The notes under the pieces: model-generated
Database searches by the model: none
Told to the model about the DNA's origin: nothing
Seen by the model: only the letters and a program-made list of their open reading frames with translations
In this document: piece after piece, positions 56,113 to 64,000 of the stretch
Position numbering within the stretch: position 1 is the stretch's first letter
How the letters are laid out: every line of letters starts with the position of its first letter
Program-made: the position numbers and the translations under genes
Source of the DNA: Lentibacillus salicampi
Lineage (GTDB): Bacteria; Bacillota; Bacilli; Bacillales; Amphibacillaceae
Assembly: GCF_004565465.1 (NCBI RefSeq)
Contig: NZ_SRHY01000009.1
Span: 1-64,000, forward strand
Direction: 5' to 3'
DNA: 64,000 nt

Positions 56113-56472
56113 TTATTTGTGTACGACCACATAGTCATCCTCGATGGTTACTTTAAAACTGCGTAACTTTTTGTCAGGCTCAGCCAGCATGCAACCGTCA
56201 TTTTTAATGTCATATTCAAGCCCATGCCACGGACAACGAAGGATTTCACCTTCTTTAATATATTCATAGTTACCATGAACATCCGTCCGTTTGGTATCAC
56301 CAACTAAAGCACCTTCTGAAAGCGGAGCGCCCTGGTGCAGACAACGATTGGCATACGCGTAGAATTCCCCGTCTTTCGTGCGGCAAACAACAATCGGAAT
56401 CTTCCCTAATGACGCACTTTTCATCTTGCCGGGCTCAATATCTTCTTTTTTTAATACAACTTCTTTCATCAT
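56113..56472 (-). CDS. Second Rieske [2Fe-2S] protein
   Basis: 119 residues with cluster ligands C44/H46 (CLHQGAPLS) and C80/H83 (CPWHGLEYD). The spacing between the pairs (about 34 residues) is longer than in the other Rieske protein (about 17), so the two are distinct lineages. CPWHGLEYD resembles the Rieske domain of oxygenase alpha subunits more than ferredoxins, but no catalytic domain follows. Its ATG overlaps the amidohydrolase stop by 4 bases, implying coupled translation. Confidence 0.88.
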   Translation of the reverse strand: MMKEVVLKKEDIEPGKMKSASLGKIPIVVCRTKDGEFYAYANRCLHQGAPLSEGALVGDTKRTDVHGNYEYIKEGEILRCPWHGLEYDIKNDGCMLAEPDKKLRSFKVTIEDDYVVVHK

Positions 56473-57566
56473 GTCACACTCCCTTGTTTTTGGGGCAATT
56501 TTGGATAGGACGCCCGCGCATTTTCGGAATAGACTTTTTCCGCCAGCGCTTCATCCAATTTAGGAAGTGCCTCCAATGGGGAATCATAATCCCAATGCGG
56601 ATAATCCGTTGCAAAACAGACCATATCCTCCGACCCCATTTGATCAATATACTGCATAAATTCTTTCTGGTTCATCTCTTCCACAGGCTGTGTTGTGAAC
56701 CGAACGTGCTCCCGCATAATGTCACTCGGCATCCGCTTCACCCAAGGAATCTCATGACGAAGTTCCTTGTACTGCTGATCCATCTTTTTCATTAAATGCG
56801 GGGCATGCGTGAACCCACCCTCAATCATAATCAGGTGTAAGCCAGGGAATTTATCAAAAACGCCATTAAACACCATATTGGAAACTTCAATCATATGCGC
56901 GGTCGGCAGCATCGTATGCCACTCGATGAAGTAACGCGGCCATTCCCCGAAATGGGTAGGTGGTTCATTATGATGCATCCCAATGGATAAATGATAACGC
57001 TCGGCTGCTTCATAAATGGGATGGTAAAATGGATCCCCCCACGGCGTCTTATCAATCGGCAGCAGGATTTGCACCATTTTCGGATGAGAACCGACCCGTT
57101 CGATCTCACGTACTGCTTGCTGGGGATCCTGCGCCGCAATGTGGACCGAGCCGTATAAACGGTCATCCTTTTCCAGCCAATTCTCAATTTGCCAATCGTT
57201 ATAAGCACTTGCCAAGGCTGTGGCCATTTCGTACCAACCATGCATGGACGACGGTGACGGGTCTAGAGCACCGGTTAAAATACCGTATTCATGCCCTTCC
57301 GCGTCGAGTAATTGTTGTTGCATAAAACTGAGATCCGTGCCTGCAGCACCCCCATCTGGTGTGACAGCATCCGCCCGATCGACACCCGCGACCGTTGGCT
57401 GTGTGTAAGGCATATGTTTTTCCTGCATCCAATGATTATCTGTTATATATCGTTTCCATGGATGATCTAAGTATGGGACAAGATCCGCGTAGGTTGCCCT
57501 TTCATGGACGTCGGTGTCAATGATACGACGTTGTTTCTGCTTCTTGCCAGCAGACTTTTGCGACAT
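56469..57566 (-). CDS. Amidohydrolase-2 (ACMSD-like) family metalloenzyme
   Basis: A TIM-barrel metal enzyme of 365 residues, first in the Rieske operon. An N-terminal IIDTDVHE motif supplies the first metal ligands, SIGMHHNEPP holds a barrel histidine, and FATDYPHWDYDSP near the C-terminus carries the conserved Asp. Family members decarboxylate, hydrate or hydrolyse aromatic or unsaturated acids (ACMSD, gamma-resorcylate decarboxylase, oxalomesaconate hydratase). Here the partner is an aldehyde dehydrogenase plus electron carriers. ATG 57566 follows AGGAGGG. Substrate unknown. Confidence 0.82.
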   Translation of the reverse strand: MSQKSAGKKQKQRRIIDTDVHERATYADLVPYLDHPWKRYITDNHWMQEKHMPYTQPTVAGVDRADAVTPDGGAAGTDLSFMQQQLLDAEGHEYGILTGALDPSPSSMHGWYEMATALASAYNDWQIENWLEKDDRLYGSVHIAAQDPQQAVREIERVGSHPKMVQILLPIDKTPWGDPFYHPIYEAAERYHLSIGMHHNEPPTHFGEWPRYFIEWHTMLPTAHMIEVSNMVFNGVFDKFPGLHLIMIEGGFTHAPHLMKKMDQQYKELRHEIPWVKRMPSDIMREHVRFTTQPVEEMNQKEFMQYIDQMGSEDMVCFATDYPHWDYDSPLEALPKLDEALAEKVYSENARASYPKLPQKQGSVT

Positions 57567-57690
57567 CTGAAACCCTCCTGTTTAATTCTTAACGACTGAT
57601 GAAATCAACTTGATCAATCCATGCGCATGAACTACATATAGTCTACAAAAGCTCCTAATGACTGACAAATCCGATTTCATCAACTGAGTG

Positions 57691-57730
57691 GCTTCAGTGA
57701 AGCTCAGTGAACCTCAGTGACGTTCAGTGA
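57691..57730. repeat. Four helically phased 10-bp direct repeats
   Basis: NNYTCAGTGA occurs four times back to back at exact 10-bp steps, with an inverted ACTGAG just upstream. The array is 125 bases ahead of the amidohydrolase start, so it may be a regulator-binding array for the Rieske operon. The rest of 57567-57840 shows no convincing gene. Confidence 0.6.
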
Positions 57731-57840
57731 ACAATTAACGCCAAAATTGTATGCCAAAATAGTGAAAATTGCTTTTCTAATACGTTTGAACATTATGAAT
57801 CTATTCGAGGGGAGGGTTCAATGCCAATAAAATCAGGCAA

Positions 57841-57882
57841 TAAAAAAAGCCACCAGTTTCGTCACACCGGCAACTTTTTTTA
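57841..57882 (-). terminator. Terminator of the GH1 gene
   Basis: The minus-strand RNA can pair AAAGTTGCCGGT with ACTGGTGGCTTT, using several G-U pairs, and ends in seven T. The wobble pairs make it directional for the minus strand. Confidence 0.65.
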
Positions 57883-57922
57883 ATAAAACGCGAGGAGGAG
57901 ACTTCATGAAAGGATATAATTT

Positions 57923-59365
<1,443 letters not shown>

Positions 59366-59400
59366 TTATCAGCTCCACTCCACATTTTCTGTTTATCGTA

Positions 59401-60300
59401 TTAGTTTGAAACCGGCGAGATATTGCGCATATAACCAAACACGGCTCCCAATAAGTTGGCATGCTGCCGGAATTCGCACGTCTCAACATTTGGCTTAACC
59501 GTTGAGCCTGGCAACCCACTGAGAATATCTTCAAGTTTTGAATTGATATTAGCAATCAAATCATCCCGCGCGCTAATACCGCCACCTATTAATATCACTT
59601 CCGGGTCATACATATACTGCAGATTATATATTCCCAATGCCAGTGATCGATAGAAATCAGAAATCGCCTGCTGGCATACTTTATCTCCCTTCTCCGCGTT
59701 AATGAAAATGGCCTCACCCGTCAACTCAACTGTACTGTATTGTTTTCGCAGAGCTACCTGATTAATTAACGCGCCCGTAGCACCGGTATCACTAAGTGTT
59801 TTATATCCGGACGGGGAATCTGCGGGGATTAACATATAACCGAATTCACCACCGTGCAAATTCGCTCCCTTATGCACCGTGCCGTTTTTAATCAGGGCTC
59901 CACCCACACCAGTACCAATAACCAGGATAAGCGCATCTTTATTTCCTTGTGCCTTGCCTTTCCAAATCTCCGCATAACCGACACAATTCGCATCATTTTC
60001 CATAAATACCGGAAGCCCGGTCCGATCCTCAATCTGCTGTTTAATATTTGGCCCATGAAGATACGGCAACGCACTAGTTCCATTAATCTCCCCGCTTTCC
60101 GAGACAGCACCCGGACAACTGACTGCGACTCCCCTTACTTCACAATGCGTTTCACGAAGCCGGTCAATTGCATCCAGCAGTCCTTCCAAAGTTTCCGGTG
60201 TTTTTGTTTTATTCAGTTTAGAAATGGATGCCGCTTCATTAACAATTCCTGATTTGATAAAGGTTCCACCAATATCAATAGCCAAATACCCATTCATCAT
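59401..60300 (-). CDS. ROK-family sugar kinase (glucokinase-like)
   Basis: Probably phosphorylates the glucose released by the GH1 enzyme. The 299 residues start with YLAIDIGGTFIKSGI, then FMENDANCVGYAE, LILVIGTGVGGALI and NLHGGEFGYM. The ROK zinc cluster CxCGxxGC is absent (the region reads GYKTLSDTGATGALI), and there is no HTH, so it is an enzyme rather than a regulator. GGAG at 7-nt spacing selects the ATG at 60300, eight codons inside the longest frame. Confidence 0.85.
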   Translation of the reverse strand: MMNGYLAIDIGGTFIKSGIVNEAASISKLNKTKTPETLEGLLDAIDRLRETHCEVRGVAVSCPGAVSESGEINGTSALPYLHGPNIKQQIEDRTGLPVFMENDANCVGYAEIWKGKAQGNKDALILVIGTGVGGALIKNGTVHKGANLHGGEFGYMLIPADSPSGYKTLSDTGATGALINQVALRKQYSTVELTGEAIFINAEKGDKVCQQAISDFYRSLALGIYNLQYMYDPEVILIGGGISARDDLIANINSKLEDILSGLPGSTVKPNVETCEFRQHANLLGAVFGYMRNISPVSN

Positions 60301-60382
60301 GCTTCCACTCCATATCCTCTTCAATTTCCTGATGCTTTTCTATTTACCTCAAACATTCCCACCACCCGAAGCAGGTACTCAA

Positions 60383-61396
60383 TTAATCAAATGAACATGA
60401 CTCACGTACAATCAACTCCGGATCCACCTTAATCGAATTAGGCTGTGCCACGTCATTAATCAGATCGTGCAGCATTTGCGCACCCATTTTCCCCATTTTT
60501 TCTTTGTCCTGTCTCACGGAAGCAAGTGCCGGAACACTATAGACGCACGCCTCAATATCATCACAACCAACCAGTTTTATATCATCAGGCACAGCATAAT
60601 GGTGTTCTTTCAATGCCCTTAAAGCTCCAAAAGCCATTTTGTCGGACACTGCGTATACCGCTTCCGGCAGCGTTTCACTGTCTAAGATATGTTTCATCGC
60701 TTCATAACCGCTGTCTTCAAAATAATCCCCGTATTGCACCCAACCGTCCCGGATCTTCATACCAAAAGAATCCATGTAATACTGAAAACTTTCTCTGCGG
60801 ATCCTGGAGATGAAGGAATCTCTTGGGCCACCTATAAACGCCACTTCCCGTATCTGATGCAAATACAAATGTGTGACAACTGATTCAGAAACTTTGCGGT
60901 TATCGGTTGTTATATAGCTTGAATTTTGGCCGCTCAATTCTAAGTCAATCCCAACGCAAGGCACATCACTACGATCCAGCTCCGCAACAGCCTCTTCAAT
61001 TTGATCACCTGCAATAATCAGGCATCCATCCAATTGAAAATGGTTGCACCTGGACAAGTAATCTTCTTCCCCGTTACGAAATTGATTATTGGAGAAAATC
61101 AGGATGTCATAACCGAGTTTTCCTACGTCATTTTTAAAAGCATTCACCACTTCGTTGAAAACCGGATGATTCATTTCCGCATTGATATCCCCAGCAAAGA
61201 TTAACCCTATTAAATTTGACTTTTTAGTTGCCAGAGACTTAGCTGAAAACGTTGGCTGATAACCCGTCTCCTCAATAATTTGATTGACTCTATTCTTCGT
61301 TTGTAAGCTGAGATTCCCCGAACCATTCATCACTTTCGAAACAGTTCCCGGGGAAACATTGGCCATCTTTGCGATATCTTTGATTGTAAGTTTCAA
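60383..61396 (-). CDS. LacI-family transcriptional regulator
   Basis: Probable local repressor of the beta-glucoside cluster, 337 residues. The N-terminal HTH is LTIKDIAKMANVSPGTVSKVMNGSGNLS, followed by a periplasmic-binding-like effector domain (NLIGLIFAGDIN, KLVGCDDIEACVY). TTG 61396 follows GAGGG at 7-nt spacing. It lies inside the operon between the permease and kinase genes, so it would be produced with its targets. Confidence 0.9.
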   Translation of the reverse strand: MKLTIKDIAKMANVSPGTVSKVMNGSGNLSLQTKNRVNQIIEETGYQPTFSAKSLATKKSNLIGLIFAGDINAEMNHPVFNEVVNAFKNDVGKLGYDILIFSNNQFRNGEEDYLSRCNHFQLDGCLIIAGDQIEEAVAELDRSDVPCVGIDLELSGQNSSYITTDNRKVSESVVTHLYLHQIREVAFIGGPRDSFISRIRRESFQYYMDSFGMKIRDGWVQYGDYFEDSGYEAMKHILDSETLPEAVYAVSDKMAFGALRALKEHHYAVPDDIKLVGCDDIEACVYSVPALASVRQDKEKMGKMGAQMLHDLINDVAQPNSIKVDPELIVRESCSFD

Positions 61397-61419
61397 TTAT
61401 TTTCCCTCAAGTCTTCTCT

Positions 61420-62244
61420 TTATTTCACGGAACCTTCCGTAATACTCGAGATAAACAGCTTATTGAACATCAGGAACACAATCACCAGTGGAATGGTTGC
61501 CCAGAACACACCAGACAAAAGCATTCCGAAGTCCACATTACTTGTAGTGTTCATCGAAGAAAGTGCTACCTGTATTGTATACATATCGGGGTCGCGAAGA
61601 ACAGTAAATTGCCATAAAAATTCCCCCCATGTTGCCGTGAATACAATAATTCCTAACGTTGCAAAGGCCGGCAATATAATGGGCAAAACGATACTGCAGA
61701 ATATACGGAAATTGGAACAGCCATCCAGTTTTGCCGCCTCGATTAATTCATCCGATACGGACTGGGAAATATATTGCCGCATCAAAAAGATTCCCAGCGG
61801 ATTTAAGAAAAATATCACCATAGCGCCTATTAGTGTATCCAACAAGCCAAACTCTGCGACCAAAAAGTATTGTGGAATCAGCCCCAACTGTGGAGGGATC
61901 ACCATCGTCAGTAATATAGCCACGAAAAGGACGTTTTTTCCCGGAAACTTGAACTTCGCAAAGGCAAACCCCGCTAACGAACTAATCAGTAACACGACCA
62001 GCGTTACAACGAGACAAAGAATCAGTGTATTCAGCATCGCGCCGAAAAACGGTATTTTATCCAATACCTTTTGGAAATTTTCCACCAATTGTGTTCCCGG
62101 TGTCATCGTCGGCGGCATCGAATTATAAGCGGCACTCGGCCTTGTGGCCATGACGAACATCCAATAAAATGGAAAAAGCGATAAGAAAGAAGCGATGATC
62201 AGAAAGACATATACAAAAAATCGCCCGGCTTTGACTTTTCTCAT
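61420..62244 (-). CDS. Sugar ABC transporter permease, MalG type
   Basis: CUT1 permease of 274 residues with six spans. The EAA loop reads EAAKLDGCSNFRIFCSIVLPIILP and the C-terminus FISSITEGSVK is family-typical. Its ATG overlaps the stop of the partner permease by 4 bases. As in the first sugar operon, no ATPase is encoded. Confidence 0.92.
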   Translation of the reverse strand: MRKVKAGRFFVYVFLIIASFLSLFPFYWMFVMATRPSAAYNSMPPTMTPGTQLVENFQKVLDKIPFFGAMLNTLILCLVVTLVVLLISSLAGFAFAKFKFPGKNVLFVAILLTMVIPPQLGLIPQYFLVAEFGLLDTLIGAMVIFFLNPLGIFLMRQYISQSVSDELIEAAKLDGCSNFRIFCSIVLPIILPAFATLGIIVFTATWGEFLWQFTVLRDPDMYTIQVALSSMNTTSNVDFGMLLSGVFWATIPLVIVFLMFNKLFISSITEGSVK

Positions 62245-63170
62245 GTTCTCATCCCCTTTTTCCTTTTTCGGATTCCTGATGACAAATAGGTGTTAACGGC
62301 GGATGCAATCACGATAATGGCTAATAAGATGACCGCCGTTGCCGAGCCCGTTCCAAACGACTGCAAACTGAAAGCATCGCGATATAAATACATGACAACG
62401 GTCATTGCTTCCGTCCGACTGAATGCGGAAGATCCAAGGAATACAGTCGGTTCAGTAAACAGCTGCAATGCGCCAACCGTTGAAAAGAAAACGGTTAAAA
62501 TAATAAACGGCTTTAATAACGGAATCGTTATATAGCGTAATTGCTGGAAAACATTCGCCCCATCAATCCTGGCTGCTTCATACAGATCTTTCGGAATACT
62601 TTGCAGACCCGCCAGATAAATGATGGTATTATAACCAATCCAGCGCCAAAAGACCATAATTGAAATCGCAATTTTGGCACCCCATTCACTCGTTTTCCAA
62701 TTGACCGGATCTATGCCGAATAATTGAAGGGTGTAATTAGCCAAAGCTGTTTCATTACTGCTGAAAAATACACCAAATACCAATGCCACCGCTACCATGG
62801 ACGTAATATACGGCAGAAATATCATGGCGCGAAAGGTATTTCTGAATTTCAAAAAGGCCTGATTCAGGATGAATGCTAAAATAATCCCGACAATAATCTG
62901 TGGAGCCGTCCCTAAAATGCCCATGATAATCGTATTATAGAGCGACTTCCAAAATGTTGGATCCTGCAAAACAACACTAAAATTCTGTAACCCAACGAAC
63001 TCCATTTCCCCAAGTCCATTCCATTTCTGAAACGCCAAAAAAATACTGAAAATAGCAGGATAAAGTCCAATAATCGCGAAAATAATGAAGAAAGGTGAAA
63101 TATACAAATAGGCACTAATTTTATCTTTTGTTTCCTCGGAGCGGTACTTCCGACTACGTTTCAACCCCAT
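62241..63170 (-). CDS. Sugar ABC transporter permease, MalF type
   Basis: CUT1 permease of 309 residues. A basic N-terminus (MGLKRSRKYRSEETKDK) is followed by about six spans and the EAA loop EAARIDGANVFQQLRYITIPLL. AAAGGGGAG in front of ATG 63170 makes that the start; the 35 extra residues of the longest frame overlap a perfect inverted repeat and are unlikely to be translated. Confidence 0.9.
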   Translation of the reverse strand: MGLKRSRKYRSEETKDKISAYLYISPFFIIFAIIGLYPAIFSIFLAFQKWNGLGEMEFVGLQNFSVVLQDPTFWKSLYNTIIMGILGTAPQIIVGIILAFILNQAFLKFRNTFRAMIFLPYITSMVAVALVFGVFFSSNETALANYTLQLFGIDPVNWKTSEWGAKIAISIMVFWRWIGYNTIIYLAGLQSIPKDLYEAARIDGANVFQQLRYITIPLLKPFIILTVFFSTVGALQLFTEPTVFLGSSAFSRTEAMTVVMYLYRDAFSLQSFGTGSATAVILLAIIVIASAVNTYLSSGIRKRKKGMRT

Positions 63171-63196
63171 CTTACTCCCCTTTCTTTCTGAAACAC

Positions 63197-63229
63197 CCAT
63201 TGATATGGCGTTAATCACCATATCAATGG
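63197..63229. other. Perfect 12-bp inverted repeat between binding protein and permease genes
   Basis: CCATTGATATGG and CCATATCAATGG enclose 9 bases. There is no T run, so it looks like an mRNA-stabilising or attenuating stem-loop that raises binding-protein output over permease. Confidence 0.55.
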
Positions 63230-63297
63230 ATGACTGATACAATCTAAAGACAGCTAAGAAATATGCTGCCGTCAAGCACCACGCATGCTGCGAGCTA

Positions 63298-64000
63298 TTA
63301 TCGCTTGCTTACATCTTTCATCCGCTGCACTGCCGCTTCCCACTCTTTATCGGGATCAGCACCATCATAAACATTCTGCAAAGCATTCAATACTTCGTCC
63401 TGCGTTGGTATATATTTACTCCCTTTATAGACGAAGCTTATATCCGTAGCTGCATCAGCAAAATATTGTGATGTCTTTTGTCCGCCGAAATAATCATCCT
63501 CAATTTCTTTAAATTCTTCCCTATCGTATACTTCCGGCGTTGATGGGAAAAGACCTGCATCACTCTTGAAAGAATTCAGCTGATTGTCCGGTGATGTCAG
63601 CCATTTGACAAACTTATAAGCTTCTTCCTTATCATCTGTTTCTCCGGGGATCGTGATGTAGGAACCGCCCCAATTGCCCGCAAATTCTTCAGGCAGTTTT
63701 GCAACACGGAATTGGTCCTCTGCATCTGGGGCATTATCACTCATCCAGCCTTTCAGCCATGCTGCCCCCATTTCAATGGCGAAATCCCCGCCGTTTACTG
63801 CATCTCCCCATTCTGGGCTCCACATTTCATAGGACCCGACCAGACCATGTTCATTAAATTCAACCGCCAAATCATACGCTTCTTTAACTGCATTTCCTTC
63901 TTCTTCCACCAACAGATTGCCTTCTTCATCATAATAGCTCTCTGTTGCGCCATCGATTACCGCACGATAGACCATTTCCATACTGTCCACAAGCGGTTTT
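63298..64000 (-). CDS. Sugar ABC transporter substrate-binding protein (C-terminal part, runs off the window)
   Basis: The frame stays open to the right edge, so only the last 234 codons are present. The visible part matches the C-terminal half of family 1 sugar-binding proteins: NGGDFAIEMGAAWLKGWM, GGSYITIPGETDDKEEAYKFVKWLTSPDNQ and VYDGADPDKEWEAAVQRM. It would be the receptor for the two downstream permeases. A GTG and two ATG codons near the edge are internal, not the real start. Confidence 0.85.
   Translation of the reverse strand, partial: KPLVDSMEMVYRAVIDGATESYYDEEGNLLVEEEGNAVKEAYDLAVEFNEHGLVGSYEMWSPEWGDAVNGGDFAIEMGAAWLKGWMSDNAPDAEDQFRVAKLPEEFAGNWGGSYITIPGETDDKEEAYKFVKWLTSPDNQLNSFKSDAGLFPSTPEVYDREEFKEIEDDYFGGQKTSQYFADAATDISFVYKGSKYIPTQDEVLNALQNVYDGADPDKEWEAAVQRMKDVSKR

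Noticed and set aside
57739-57760. Sigma-54 promoter upstream of the Rieske operon (TTGGCA...TTTGGC)
   Set aside because: The GG to GC distance is 14 rather than 12 bases, and no sigma-54 activator is nearby.

Overview
The window comes from a low-GC Gram-positive bacterium, most likely a salt-tolerant Bacillaceae member (Virgibacillus/Lentibacillus/Oceanobacillus-like). The signs are strong GGAGG ribosome binding sites, frequent TTG/GTG starts, lipobox-anchored solute-binding proteins, cre-like boxes, sugar ABC importers without their own ATPase, and OpuAC- and GbsA-like proteins. No rRNA, tRNA, CRISPR array, phage module or intact transposase was seen. This genus-level guess is inference.

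Layout. 1-2210: a decayed ORF and a threonine synthase. 2423-10171: a minus-strand sugar operon (lipoprotein SBP, two permeases, FucI/AraA-type isomerase, PFK-like kinase, GntR regulator, Gfo/Idh/MocA oxidoreductase) with a promoter, a cre-like box and a 20-bp palindrome ahead of it. 10379-11083: debris, including an asparagine synthase fragment. 11084-23061: a second catabolic regulon (ROK regulator, Fe/polyamine-type ABC importer, creatininase-family hydrolase, ASL-like lyase, BadF-type kinase) plus a large secreted PIG-L deacetylase; a shared ROK-type operator precedes both transcription units. 23441-28007: a giant polytopic membrane protein and an SDR. 28108-32782: methylcitrate-cycle genes prpC-prpD-prpB with a divergent LysR gene. 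32896-37559: pseudouridine catabolism (HTH-PfkB protein, PsuK, PsuG, CNT transporter). 37773-42398: a truncated glycosyltransferase, a 52-bp minisatellite, and sat / SLC13 carrier / cysC for sulfate activation. 42773-51486: an aldehyde dehydrogenase, a TPP-riboswitch-controlled OppA-type lipoprotein, DMT, DHA2 and POT transporters, and a STAS-like protein. 51859-57566: an orphan OpuAC-like SBP and an amidohydrolase / Rieske / GbsA-like ALDH / Rieske ferredoxin / ferredoxin reductase operon. 57923-64000: a beta-glucoside cluster (SBP running off the edge, two permeases, LacI, ROK kinase, GH1).

How the genes work together. Most of the window is substrate uptake plus catabolism under local regulators. 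The two least explained systems are the 11-23 kb regulon, which pairs deacetylase, lyase, hydrolase and sugar kinase activities, and the 2.4-10 kb operon, which has an isomerase and kinase but no aldolase. The Rieske operon has electron carriers but no oxygenase subunit in view. Intergenic regions carry several non-coding repeats: GGGGTCAGACCC-type palindromes, a MITE-like element, two tandem arrays and a multi-hairpin element.
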